Part shown: positions 16,948 through 25,308 of the stretch, piece by piece
How the letters are laid out: each line of letters begins with the position of its first letter
Position numbering within the stretch: position 1 is the stretch's first letter
Position numbers and translations under genes: made by a program
Origin: Nocardia carnea NBRC 14403
GTDB lineage: Bacteria; Actinomycetota; Actinomycetes; Mycobacteriales; Mycobacteriaceae
Assembly (NCBI RefSeq): GCF_000308515.1
Contig: NZ_BAFV01000051.1
Location: 80,517-144,516, forward strand
DNA length: 64,000 nucleotides
Direction of reading: 5' to 3'
Notes under the pieces: model-generated
Seen by the model: the letters and a program-made list of their open reading frames with translations, nothing else
The model's database searches: none
What the model was told of the DNA's origin: nothing

Positions 16948-18471
16948 TCACCGATACGGGTGACATCGCGAGGTATCGGCAAGCTCCGCACAAGGAAGAT
17001 TCCCGTAGCGGCGGATTACGTCCTGACCGCCCTCCCGCAGCAGGAAGCGCACGAAGCTCGCACCGATGGATCCGGGCGCGAAATCGCCGTAGGAGTACGC
17101 GTACTCCACGCCCCAGAACGGGTAGCTCTGCTCCCCCGCCGCCTCTCGCGTCGCAGGCCGGCCACCGATTGTCACGCGCACCAGGCCTGCGGTATCCGCG
17201 GCGTCCGCGGCTTCGCTGTATCCGACAGCGCCCGGTATCCCGGCGACCTCGCCGAGGACATCGCCGGTGGTCAAGGTCTGGCAGCGCCCGGGTTCGCTGC
17301 TGCGCGCGAGCTCGTTGCAGGTGATACCGGGTTCCGGTGGCTGCCCGGTCTCCAGCAACCGGGTCTCGAAATTCCAGCGGGTCCCGGATCCGGCGTAGCG
17401 ATTGACGACCCGCACCGGCAGATCGGCGCCGCCGACTGCCCGCCAGTTGGTGACCCTGCCGAGGAACAGATCCCGGATCTGCTCGACCGTGAGATCGCTG
17501 ACCCCCGTTTCCGGGTGCACGACCACGGTGAACAGCGAAAGCGCCAGCGGCCGCTGTACCAATGCGGGAAAGTCCGCGCCCTTGGGTGCATCACCGATCG
17601 CCAGCAGCGTGCCGTCGGCACCGCGTGCGTCGTCGACCCGCGTCATCCCGCGTTCACTGCCCTCGAATTCGTAGCTGATATCCGAACCCGGACACGTACG
17701 TTCGTAGAGTTCGCCCGCCTCCTCGACCACCCGCGCGAAGGCGGTCGAACCCACCACGGTGAGCCGTCCTGTGGCGCAACCACTCGGCGCGGCCTCGGAT
17801 TCGACGATATCGAGCACCGTCATCGCCGCGATGACGGTGACCAGGAACCCGATCAGCACGAGCATGAGCAGCGACGCCCCGGAACGGCCCTGGGTCTTGG
17901 TGATCCCGCCGCCGGTGACCACGCCCTGCATCGTGGGCTCGGGGTAGTCGCCGGTGCCGGCGGTCCGTTCCAGGGTCGCCAGGATCTTGTAGTGGTCCGA
18001 CCGGTTCAGCGGGACCTTCGGCAGATCGATGACACCGATATCCTGGCCCGCCAGTTCACGGTGACCGAAGCCCGAATCCGGTTCGAAACAGACGGCCAGC
18101 CCCGGATTGCTCAGCTCGGTGACCGCCATCCCGATCACCCGCCGCTGCGGAAAGTGCAGATGTAATCCGGCCTGGCCGTTCTGTCCGGTCACATAGTCGG
18201 TGGCATCGATGGTGGTGGCGCCGTGGTTTTCGATCCGGACCAGCACCACCGACAGATCCTGCAGGTTACGTTCGGCCCCCTCGGCGGTCTGCCGTAACTG
18301 TCGCAGGGCCCCGGCGTGCCCGGATTCCGCTTCACCGGTGACCGGCGTATCCATCTGCACCCGCCAGCCGAGCCGCTTCCGGCCGACGAAAACGAATTCC
18401 CAGACGAAGGCGCCCACCGGGATCGCGATACCGGCGACCGGGAGCACAAAACCGAACAGAAGTTCACCCAC
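16948..18471 (-). CDS. Membrane-tethered PstS-like substrate-binding protein
   Basis: 507 residues. A hydrophobic segment at 5-29 is followed by a soluble region (30-195), a second span at 199-220 (ASLLMLVLIGFLVTVIAAMT) and a C-terminal periplasmic-binding-protein fold of the phosphate-binding PstS type (235-500). That domain opens with VVGSTAFARVVEEAG and includes GSERGM, VNRYAGSGTRWNFE and GAVGYSEA. Cysteines in the outer domain may form disulphides. No ABC transporter genes adjoin it, so it may be a sensor or scavenger rather than a transport component. Start GTG 18471 with GGGGTGG nine bases upstream. Confidence 0.8.
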   Translation of the reverse strand: MGELLFGFVLPVAGIAIPVGAFVWEFVFVGRKRLGWRVQMDTPVTGEAESGHAGALRQLRQTAEGAERNLQDLSVVLVRIENHGATTIDATDYVTGQNGQAGLHLHFPQRRVIGMAVTELSNPGLAVCFEPDSGFGHRELAGQDIGVIDLPKVPLNRSDHYKILATLERTAGTGDYPEPTMQGVVTGGGITKTQGRSGASLLMLVLIGFLVTVIAAMTVLDIVESEAAPSGCATGRLTVVGSTAFARVVEEAGELYERTCPGSDISYEFEGSERGMTRVDDARGADGTLLAIGDAPKGADFPALVQRPLALSLFTVVVHPETGVSDLTVEQIRDLFLGRVTNWRAVGGADLPVRVVNRYAGSGTRWNFETRLLETGQPPEPGITCNELARSSEPGRCQTLTTGDVLGEVAGIPGAVGYSEAADAADTAGLVRVTIGGRPATREAAGEQSYPFWGVEYAYSYGDFAPGSIGASFVRFLLREGGQDVIRRYGNLPCAELADTSRCHPYR

Positions 18472-18873
18472 CGGCCGCTACCACCCCGAATCGCGCTATT
18501 TGTCCCAATCTTCGGCCAACCGTACGGCGAAATCTCCTCGGCCCGGCGGGTGTTCGCACACCATTCACCAGAGCGTCATCGACCGTCGGGCGGATGTGTT
18601 CGCGCCTCGGCATCGATACGCCGTTCACCGCGCGGATTCGCCTCCCGGACACTCGCCCTTTCAGCGCGGGCGCGGACTCCACAGCACCGGACCGCCGGTG
18701 CACCCCGACGCGGAACACCTGATGCCGTGGCGGTTAGGAGGTGTTCTACGCCGGCCAACTCATCTATCGAGGGTCTGGGCGATCGATCCACCGGAAATGC
18801 TCCGCCGATAACATGACCGGAAATCGAAGGGGCCCAGCGGAATACCACCACCCACCCGACGCCCTGACCTCGC
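18472..18873. other. Gene-free interval
   Basis: 402 bp between the AlkZ-like gene and the PstS-like gene, both on the minus strand. Frames are open in several phases because of GC bias, but none has a ribosome binding site or protein-like composition. It presumably carries the promoter of the PstS-like gene; no clear -10/-35 pair is visible. Confidence 0.5.
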
Positions 18874-20007
18874 TCAGCCGGCGACGACGATATCCCCGGC
18901 ACCGTCGTCGGTAACGAATGCCAGCAGCCGCCGGGCCTCCTCCTCGACGAGCGCGCGCTGGTCCGCGGTGAACCCGTACCAGGGCTCGATGTGCAGTGCC
19001 GAATCCTGCAGCGACCACCTGCCGTGCACGAAACCGTCCACCAGATACACCGGAACCCCGGCCGAGGCCTCCCGGGAGGTCCGCCGCCGGTCTTCCTCGG
19101 CGATGATCCGCCGCCGGTCCCGGTAACCCAGCAGCGCATTGTCGAATGCGGGCAGGAAACGCACCGGCACAGGCAGTTCCGGATCGGCGAGCGGTGCGTC
19201 GGGCAGATCGAACAGTTCCGCTCCCTCAGCACTGCGCAGCACCCGCAGCTGTGGACGCAGCGGCTCGACGACCTCGCCGAGCCGGGTGAGACCCGACCAG
19301 GCCTGGATATCGGCAACGCTCGCCGGGCCGAACGCCGCGAGGTAACGCATGATCATCGTCGACGGATCGGCCGGACCCAGCGGTGCGCCGATCCACTCCT
19401 CGGCGGGCCCGACGGTGACATAACGGTTGCGCCAACGCCCCCATTCCCCCGTTTCGGCCCCGTGCGCCATCGGCACCAGTACCTCGACCGCCTCCGCCAG
19501 CCTGCGCGTATGGCGCTGCGGAAAACGCTCGGCCAGTTGCCTTCCGAGGTCACCGCGCGACATCCGCCGGCCCGCCAGCACTTCCCGGCCGGCCGCGGCC
19601 AACTCGGACAACTCGATACCGTCGATCTCCTCGCGGTAGTAGGCGGTATTGAGCGCCCCCGCGATATACGCCTGAACTGTAGGACGCAACCAGCGGAAAT
19701 CCTCCGCCGTGCTCAGATGTACGGTGCGCCGGATCGTGGTGGACCGGACAAGTTTCCGGTCGTGCATCAGCGCGGCGAGTTCCTGATGATCGAACCGCGC
19801 CAACCGCGACCACACCCCGATATAAGGCCAATTCGGTTCCTGCCCCTGCACTGCGACCAGATGCCGGATCAGCTCGTAGGGCGTGAGGTCCGTCCGGGCC
19901 GCCAGATGCTGGCGTACCAGCAGGGTCCGGTTCAAGGTGCGCAGTGACAATTCCCGCATACGGAGCATTATCGCGGTCGGCACCGACAGGCCACGCAGCT
20001 CGGCCAC
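18874..20007 (-). CDS. Winged-helix AlkZ/YcaQ-like protein (HTH_42)
   Basis: 377-residue member of the HTH_42 (PF06224-type) superfamily, whose characterised members AlkZ and YcaQ are DNA glycosylases that unhook alkylated or crosslinked bases. Landmarks are LTPYELIRHLVAVQGQEPNW, with Q54 and Q56 at the position of the catalytic Q-x-Q/D motif, RRTVHLSTAEDFRWL, WSGLTRLGEVV and the terminal VDGFVHGRWSL. Start GTG 20007 with GGAGG four bases upstream. DNA glycosylase activity is inferred from the family; the adjacent mutM and PHP genes are compatible with repair. Confidence 0.82.
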   Translation of the reverse strand: MAELRGLSVPTAIMLRMRELSLRTLNRTLLVRQHLAARTDLTPYELIRHLVAVQGQEPNWPYIGVWSRLARFDHQELAALMHDRKLVRSTTIRRTVHLSTAEDFRWLRPTVQAYIAGALNTAYYREEIDGIELSELAAAGREVLAGRRMSRGDLGRQLAERFPQRHTRRLAEAVEVLVPMAHGAETGEWGRWRNRYVTVGPAEEWIGAPLGPADPSTMIMRYLAAFGPASVADIQAWSGLTRLGEVVEPLRPQLRVLRSAEGAELFDLPDAPLADPELPVPVRFLPAFDNALLGYRDRRRIIAEEDRRRTSREASAGVPVYLVDGFVHGRWSLQDSALHIEPWYGFTADQRALVEEEARRLLAFVTDDGAGDIVVAG

Positions 20008-20067
20008 AAGGCCTCCAAGACACCTGACCGAATGGTCGGCGACCCAGGCACACGTATTATCAGCGGC

Positions 20068-21126
20068 TCAGGCGCCGCCCGACCGCGTCCATTCCAACAG
20101 CTCGTCCACCGACCGGGTATTGATGATCCGGTCCGGCGCGACCTCACAGGCCACAGCGCGGGCACACCCGTACCCCTGCCAGTCCAGCTGCCCCGGCGCG
20201 TGGGCATCGGTATCGACCGCGAATTCGCATCCCATCTCGAGCGCGAGCCGGATCAACCGCTCCGGCGGATCCTGCCGCTCCGGCCGGCTGTTGATCTCGA
20301 CCGCCGTACCGTAGCGGCGGCAGGCCTCGAAGACGATCTCGGCGTCGAAATCCGATTCGGGCCGCGTCCCCCGCCCGCCCTCGACCAGCCGTCCGGTGCA
20401 GTGCCCGAGGACGTCCACATGCGGGTTCGCCACCGCGTACACCATGCGCCGCGTCATCGTGTCGCGGTCGTCGCGTAGCCGGGAATGCACGCTGGCGACG
20501 ACGATATCGAGTTCGGCGAGCAGATCGGCGTCCTGGTCGAGGCTGCCGTCGTCGAGGATATCGACCTCGATTCCGGTGAGTACCCGGAACGGGGCCAGTT
20601 CGGCGTTCACTTCGGCGACCACGTCGAGCTGGCGGCGCAACCGTTGCGCGGAAAGACCGTTCGCGACGGTGAGCCGCGGTGAATGATCGGTCAGCGCGCA
20701 GTACTCGTGTCCGAGAGCAGCCGCACAACCCATCATCTCCGCGATCGGGCTTCCCCCGTCGGACCAGTCCGAATGAGTGTGCAGATCACCGCGCAACCGC
20801 GTGCGCAGCTCGGCGCCCGCGGCTCCGATCGGCCGCGCCGCGGCCCGCAACTCGGCGAGGTACCCCGGGACGACGCCTTCGCAGGCCTCCTCGATCACGG
20901 CCGCGGTCTTCGGGCCGATCCCGGCGAGCTCCTGCCAATTCCGGGCTGTCCGGCGCCGCCGCATCTCCTCGTCGCCGAGACCGGCGACGATATCGGCGGC
21001 CCGCCGGTACGCCTTGACCCGATGCGTTTTCTCGCGACCCCGTTCGAGCCAGAACCCGATTTCGCGCAACGCCGCCACCGGCCCCGGCGCGGGCCGTCCG
21101 GTGGTTTCGGGCGCGTCGCCGGACAC
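20068..21126 (-). CDS. HhH and PHP-domain protein (PolX-like C-terminal half)
   Basis: 352 residues. The N-terminal ~105 resemble a helix-hairpin-helix module (TARNWQELAGIGPKTAAVIE), followed by a PHP phosphoesterase domain: LRGDLHTHSDWSDGG (metal-binding His/Asp), CALTDHSPRL, GIEVDIL, VVASVHSRL, ILGHCTGR-like VDVLGHCTGR and FAVDTDAHAPGQL. This is the arrangement of the 3'-5' exonuclease part of bacterial family X DNA polymerases without the polymerase palm. Start GTG 21126, three bases after the preceding stop, so probably co-translated with it. A DNA end-processing role is inferred. Confidence 0.88.
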   Translation of the reverse strand: MSGDAPETTGRPAPGPVAALREIGFWLERGREKTHRVKAYRRAADIVAGLGDEEMRRRRTARNWQELAGIGPKTAAVIEEACEGVVPGYLAELRAAARPIGAAGAELRTRLRGDLHTHSDWSDGGSPIAEMMGCAAALGHEYCALTDHSPRLTVANGLSAQRLRRQLDVVAEVNAELAPFRVLTGIEVDILDDGSLDQDADLLAELDIVVASVHSRLRDDRDTMTRRMVYAVANPHVDVLGHCTGRLVEGGRGTRPESDFDAEIVFEACRRYGTAVEINSRPERQDPPERLIRLALEMGCEFAVDTDAHAPGQLDWQGYGCARAVACEVAPDRIINTRSVDELLEWTRSGGA

Positions 21127-21129
21127 CGG

Positions 21130-21711
21130 TCAGCGGGCCTTTCCGTACTTGACGAAGGCCACCCCGTCGTCGAAGACCTGGCTGGTGATGACACGGAATT
21201 CCAGGGGCTCGGGCAGTCGCGGACCACTGCCGAACAGCGGCCGTCCCCGCCCGAGCACGATCGGATGCAGTTTGAGGAAAATCTGATCGATCTCGGGCAG
21301 CAGCTCCTCGGCCAGCCGACCGCCGCCGCACAACCAGATGCCGGGGCCTTGCTCGCGTTTGAGTTCACGCACTCGGGCCAGGGGGTCGGCGCCGATGAGT
21401 TCCACAGCCGGATCGGGAGGTGCGGTGAGCGTGGTGGACACCACGAATTGGCGCAGATGCGCGTACGGATTGGTCGTCCCGGTGCGCACCCCGAAATCGT
21501 AGGTTCTGCGGCCCATGATCACGGTGTCGAAGTTGGCGTTGCGCGCGCCGATACCGAGTGTCCGCCGTACTTCGGACGGCACGGTCTCCGGATACTGCGC
21601 GGTGATCGTGCGGCTGTGGTCGCCGCCGACCGGGAAGAAATCGACGGCACCGTCTTCGGTGGCGATGAACCCGTCGATCGTGGCGGCGACGAAGTAGGTG
21701 AGCTTGCGCAT
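21130..21711 (-). CDS. Dihydrofolate reductase-like (RibD C-terminal) protein
   Basis: 193-residue protein of the DHFR/RibD C-terminal fold. It begins MRKLTYFVAATIDGFIATED, has the nucleotide-binding DTVIMGRRTYDFG and GIWLCGGGRLAEELLPEIDQ segments, and ends with typical KYGKAR. Such proteins are NADPH-dependent reductases of unknown substrate, widespread in actinobacteria. Start ATG 21711 with AAGGA upstream. It lies three bases upstream of the PHP gene and 79 bases downstream of mutM. Confidence 0.9.
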   Translation of the reverse strand: MRKLTYFVAATIDGFIATEDGAVDFFPVGGDHSRTITAQYPETVPSEVRRTLGIGARNANFDTVIMGRRTYDFGVRTGTTNPYAHLRQFVVSTTLTAPPDPAVELIGADPLARVRELKREQGPGIWLCGGGRLAEELLPEIDQIFLKLHPIVLGRGRPLFGSGPRLPEPLEFRVITSQVFDDGVAFVKYGKAR

Positions 21712-21790
21712 GGCGTCCTTCCCAGGCCGACCGGTCGACGATCTTGGCCGAGAAAACCGTAACCCGTCGCCGGGCGCCGCCGCGAGAGAT

Positions 21791-22678
21791 CTACACCGTG
21801 GTTTTGCGGCGGCGCGCCGGAGGCTGACACCGGGGACACGAGAAGGACGAGCGATTCATGAACTTCTCCCGGACGATCACCGCACCGCAGCGCGGGCAGG
21901 GCCGGTCACCGCGCCCGTACACCGCCAGGGCTCGCTCGAAATAGCCGGATTCGCCGTTGACATTCACATACAGTGCGTCGAACGAGGTGCCGCCCGCGGC
22001 CAGCGCATCGTTCATCACCGCCGCGGCCTCGCTCAACAGCCGCCGCAACACCGGACGGGTGAGTCCGGCCGCCGTCCGGCCACCGTGGACCTGCGCCCGC
22101 CACAGTGCCTCGTCGGCGTAGATATTGCCGATACCGGAGACCACGGTCTGGTCCAGGAGTACCCGTTTGATCTCGGCCTGCTTGGTCCGCAGCACGGCGA
22201 TCACCCGCTCGGCATCGAAACGCGGATCGAGCGGATCGCGGGCGATATGGGCCAGCAGATCGGGCAGCAGAGCACCGTCCACCTCCACCAGCGGTGCCAG
22301 CACCCAGCCACCGAAGGTGCGCTGATCGACGAACCGCAACTCCCGGCCGTCGTCGAGGGTCGCCCGGATATGCGCATGCTTCTCGACCGGCGCGCCGGCC
22401 GGCTGCACCAGCATCTGCCCGCTCATCCCCAGGTGGACAACGAGCGCGATGTCAGCAGGATCACCTGCGGGTTCGTCGAAGGTCAGCCACAGGTATTTAC
22501 CGCGGCGCCGGGCCGCGTCCACCGTCAGACCGGTCAGCTGGGCCGCCATATCGGCGGCACCGGCCACATGCCGGCGCACCGAACGCGGATGCGTGACGGT
22601 GACCGATTCCACGGTCCGGCCGCACAGATGTTCGGCCAGGCCGCGGCGAACGACCTCGACCTCGGGAAGCTCGGGCAC
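21791..22678 (-). CDS. mutM: Formamidopyrimidine-DNA glycosylase MutM/Fpg
   Basis: Bifunctional glycosylase/AP lyase removing 8-oxoguanine and FaPy lesions. The mature N-terminus is the catalytic proline of (M)PELPEVEVVRRGL; Glu follows. The H2TH region (LLDQTVVSGIGNIYADEAL) and C-terminal zinc finger (CPRCGAVIVREKF, then CPRCQ) are intact. 295 aa. GTG 22678 is one base past the rnc stop, so translation is coupled. Order rnc-mutM is conserved in mycobacteria. Confidence 0.97.
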   Translation of the reverse strand: MPELPEVEVVRRGLAEHLCGRTVESVTVTHPRSVRRHVAGAADMAAQLTGLTVDAARRRGKYLWLTFDEPAGDPADIALVVHLGMSGQMLVQPAGAPVEKHAHIRATLDDGRELRFVDQRTFGGWVLAPLVEVDGALLPDLLAHIARDPLDPRFDAERVIAVLRTKQAEIKRVLLDQTVVSGIGNIYADEALWRAQVHGGRTAAGLTRPVLRRLLSEAAAVMNDALAAGGTSFDALYVNVNGESGYFERALAVYGRGDRPCPRCGAVIVREKFMNRSSFSCPRCQPPARRRKTTV

Positions 22679-22679
22679 C

Positions 22680-23402
22680 TCAGGATTCGCCGGTCAATGC
22701 GCGGTAGGCGGCGCCCGCCGCCTTCTGCTCCGCTTCCTTCTTCGACCGTCCGATCCCCTGCCCGTAGGCATCGCCGGCGATCACGGTGGTCGCGGTGAAC
22801 TCTTTGTCGTGGTCGGGCCCGGTGGAGGTGATCTCGTAGCTGGGCACGCCCAGACCGCGCTCGGCGGTCAGTTCCTGCAGGCTGGTCTTGAAATCCAGTC
22901 CGGCGCCCATCCGTGGACCGCGTTCGAGCAGTTCGGCGAACAGCCGCAACACGACCTCACGCGCCACATCGATACCGTGCTCGAGATGCACGGCACCGAG
23001 CAGCGACTCCATCCCGTCGGCCAGGATGCTGGGTTTGTCCCGGCCGCCGGTGAGTTCCTCACCTTTGCCGAGCAGCAGATGCGTACCCAGACCGCCCTCG
23101 CCCAGCTTTCGCGCCACTTCGGCGAGTGCGTGCATATTCACCACACTCGCGCGCAGCTTTGCCAGTTCGCCCTCGGATTTCTCCGGGTGCTCGTGATAGA
23201 GCCGTTCGGTGATACTCAGTCCGAGGACGGAGTCACCGAGGAATTCGAGCCGCTCATTGGTCGGCAGCCCACCGTTTTCGTACGCGTACGAGCGATGGGT
23301 CAATGCGAGACGAAGCAGCTCGGGCTGTATCTCGACACCCAGGGCGGCGAGCAAACTCGCTTGATCCGGCCGCTCGCCGGGTTCGTCTTTGCCCGCGGTC
23401 AA
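22680..23402 (-). CDS. rnc: Ribonuclease III
   Basis: Double-strand-specific endoribonuclease for rRNA and mRNA processing. The 240 residues show the RIIID signature NERLEFLGDSVLGL (catalytic Glu/Asp), the second acidic site DGMESLLGAVHLE, and a C-terminal dsRNA-binding domain (DFKTSLQELTAERG; IGRSKKEAEQKAAGAAY). The start is assigned to TTG 23402 (TAGKDEPGERPD), 14 bases after the rpmF stop; there is no strong Shine-Dalgarno, so coupling with rpmF is likely. Length equals the mycobacterial enzyme. Part of sepIVA-DUF177-rpmF-rnc-mutM. Confidence 0.96.
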   Translation of the reverse strand: MTAGKDEPGERPDQASLLAALGVEIQPELLRLALTHRSYAYENGGLPTNERLEFLGDSVLGLSITERLYHEHPEKSEGELAKLRASVVNMHALAEVARKLGEGGLGTHLLLGKGEELTGGRDKPSILADGMESLLGAVHLEHGIDVAREVVLRLFAELLERGPRMGAGLDFKTSLQELTAERGLGVPSYEITSTGPDHDKEFTATTVIAGDAYGQGIGRSKKEAEQKAAGAAYRALTGES

Positions 23403-23416
23403 TGGTCGACCGGGGA

Positions 23417-23599
23417 TCAGACGGCCGGGGCGACCTGGCGGCCCTTGTAGGTACCGCAGGAGGGGCACGCGATATGCGGCGGGGTCTTCTGACCGCAGGC
23501 CCGGTTCGGGCAGGTGATCAGCGTAGGCGCAACGGCCTTCCACTGGCTGCGCCGAGACCGGGTATTGGAACGGGACATCCGGCGCTTGGGAACGGCCAC
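23417..23599 (-). CDS. rpmF: 50S ribosomal protein L32, zinc-binding form
   Basis: 60-residue large-subunit protein. It begins MAVPKRRMSRSNTRSRRSQW, the L32 hallmark, and carries four cysteines (30, 35, 45, 48) as a zinc ribbon, so it is the C+ paralogue type. GTG 23599 has AGGAG eight bases upstream. It lies two bases after the DUF177 gene; the DUF177-rpmF pair is nearly universal in bacteria. Confidence 0.97.
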   Translation of the reverse strand: MAVPKRRMSRSNTRSRRSQWKAVAPTLITCPNRACGQKTPPHIACPSCGTYKGRQVAPAV

Positions 23600-23601
23600 G
23601 A

Positions 23602-24261
23602 CTACTTCTCCTCTGTGCTGTTACGTGCAATGTCTGCGGAATGGTCTCCGGTGGCCGCACCCTTGTCGGGGCTGCCGCTGCCGGGCGATCCGGAGGCGAA
23701 TTTCGCCAGCCCGGCCCAGCGGGGATCCAGTATCTCATGCCCGTGATCGGATCCTGCAATCGCCATCCGAACCCCGCATTCCGGGCACAGTCCCGCGCAG
23801 TCGGGAGTGCACAGCGGCTGCAGCGGTAATTCGAGGCCGAGCTGGTCGACGATCAGGGGTTCGAGGTCGATGAGGTCGTCGTCCATCCGGTAGATCTCGT
23901 CGTCGGACGCGGTCTGATCCGTGGTGCTGTCCGGGTAGGCGAACAGTTCGGTCAGCGAGACCTCGACCGAATCGGTGAACTGTTCCAGGCAGCGCGAGCA
24001 TTCACCGGCCACCGGCGCGGTGACGGCTCCGGTGACGAGCACCCCCTCCGAGACCGACTGCAGACGCAGATCCAGCTCGACCTCGGAACCGGCCGGTACG
24101 GCGATCAGGTCCAGGCCGAGCCGTTCGGAGGTGGTGACGGTTCGCCGCAGTTCGCGCATGGATCCCGGGGCGCGACCGAGGCTGCGGACATCCAGCACGA
24201 AACCCGCGTCGTGTGCACGGTGTGCACCGGAACGCGAGCGCGCGGTTGTATCGGCAGGCAT
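23602..24261 (-). CDS. DUF177 (YceD) family protein
   Basis: 219-residue protein co-encoded with L32 and thought to act in 23S rRNA metabolism; mechanism not settled. The core is VLDVRSLGRAPGSMRELRR, the cysteine pair ECSRCLEQF, and a second cysteine cluster CTPDCAGLCPECG, which together suggest zinc binding. The C-terminus is Gly/Ser-rich. ATG 24261 is chosen, with GGAG about nine bases upstream; the frame is open further up but reads as non-coding. Stop overlaps the rpmF ribosome-binding region. Confidence 0.92.
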   Translation of the reverse strand: MPADTTARSRSGAHRAHDAGFVLDVRSLGRAPGSMRELRRTVTTSERLGLDLIAVPAGSEVELDLRLQSVSEGVLVTGAVTAPVAGECSRCLEQFTDSVEVSLTELFAYPDSTTDQTASDDEIYRMDDDLIDLEPLIVDQLGLELPLQPLCTPDCAGLCPECGVRMAIAGSDHGHEILDPRWAGLAKFASGSPGSGSPDKGAATGDHSADIARNSTEEK

Positions 24262-24371
24262 CGAAGAACACTCCACTGGGTCGTTCGGGGTATCAGGTAC
24301 TGGCCGGATTCCGGCGGGCAACCACACCACAGTACGCGAAACGGGCGGTTACCTGCAAAATCGTCCGGTGG

Positions 24372-25118
24372 CTAGCGGCGGAACTCCGCCGCGTAGTCCG
24401 GTACCCCCGAACCGTTGCGCAACTGCTGGCGGCCGCGGCCCACGGTGCGCAGGGCGCCGCCGAGAGTCTCTTCGAGTTCGGCGAGTTTGCTGTCGACATA
24501 GTGGTCGCAATCGGCGCGCATCCGGTCGGAGTCGGCCTGCGCGGTATCGATCAGCCGGGCCGATTCCGCGTGCGCGGTCCGCACGACCTCGGTTTCCTCC
24601 ACCAGGCGCCGCTGTTCGGCCTGGCCGTCGGCCACCGAGCGATCGTAAGATGCCCGGCCGGCCTCGGTCATCCGGTCGGCTTCGGCACGGGCCCGGCCGG
24701 TGACCGATTCGTATTCGGCCTTGGCGTCGGCGACCAGGCGCTGAGCTTCGTTCGTGGCGGTATCGACCATCCGGTCGGCATGCGCAGTGGCCTCGGCGAC
24801 CATCCGGTCGGCATGCGCTTTCGCCTCGGCGAGGATCCGGTCGGCCTCGGCGCGGGCGTCGGCCACGGTGGTGGTGGCCTGCTCGTCGGCGCTACGGACG
24901 GTTTCCTCGGCCAGGCCGCGGGCGTCGTCGACGATCTTGTCGCGATGGTCGAGCACATCCTGGGCATCGTCGATCTCGGCCGGCAGCGCATCACGCACAT
25001 CGTCGAGCAGGTCGAGCGTTTCCGGACGCGGGACGATGCAGTTGCGCGTCGCGGGTATCCCGCGTGCCTCCTCGACTATGGCGACCAGTTCGTCGAGCGC
25101 CTCGAATACCCGGTACAT
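24372..25118 (-). CDS. sepIVA: DivIVA-like septation protein SepIVA
   Basis: 248-residue coiled-coil cytoplasmic protein. It begins MYRVFEALDELVAIVEEARG (DivIVA-like N-terminus). From residue 60 to 210 comes a long Ala/Glu/Arg coiled coil with repeated A-x-ADRM units, and a short C-terminal tail. It matches the mycobacterial protein upstream of the rnc locus that localises to the septum and subpolar zone and is needed for division (MSMEG_2416 type). ATG 25118 has GGAGGG eight bases upstream. First gene of the operon. It should not be confused with the polar growth protein Wag31/DivIVA. Confidence 0.88.
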   Translation of the reverse strand: MYRVFEALDELVAIVEEARGIPATRNCIVPRPETLDLLDDVRDALPAEIDDAQDVLDHRDKIVDDARGLAEETVRSADEQATTTVADARAEADRILAEAKAHADRMVAEATAHADRMVDTATNEAQRLVADAKAEYESVTGRARAEADRMTEAGRASYDRSVADGQAEQRRLVEETEVVRTAHAESARLIDTAQADSDRMRADCDHYVDSKLAELEETLGGALRTVGRGRQQLRNGSGVPDYAAEFRR

Positions 25119-25308
25119 GCTCAGTGCCCTCCTGCTGACGATCGGCGAAATATCACGCCGTTCCCAGTGTGCCCCGGCCCGTCGGCTGAGCCGAGCCCAC
25201 TTTCGGTGTGTCGCTACTTCCAGGGGGATATCCACAGACTTCCGGGGATCAACTGGAGACGCGGTCTCCGCTTGGTGTTAAATTCGTAGGGAGTCGCATC
25301 GCGCCGCG

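Noticed and set aside
18464..18718. 84-codon minus-strand frame upstream of the PstS-like gene
   Set aside because: Arg-rich composition, no ribosome-binding site, overlaps the start of the real gene.
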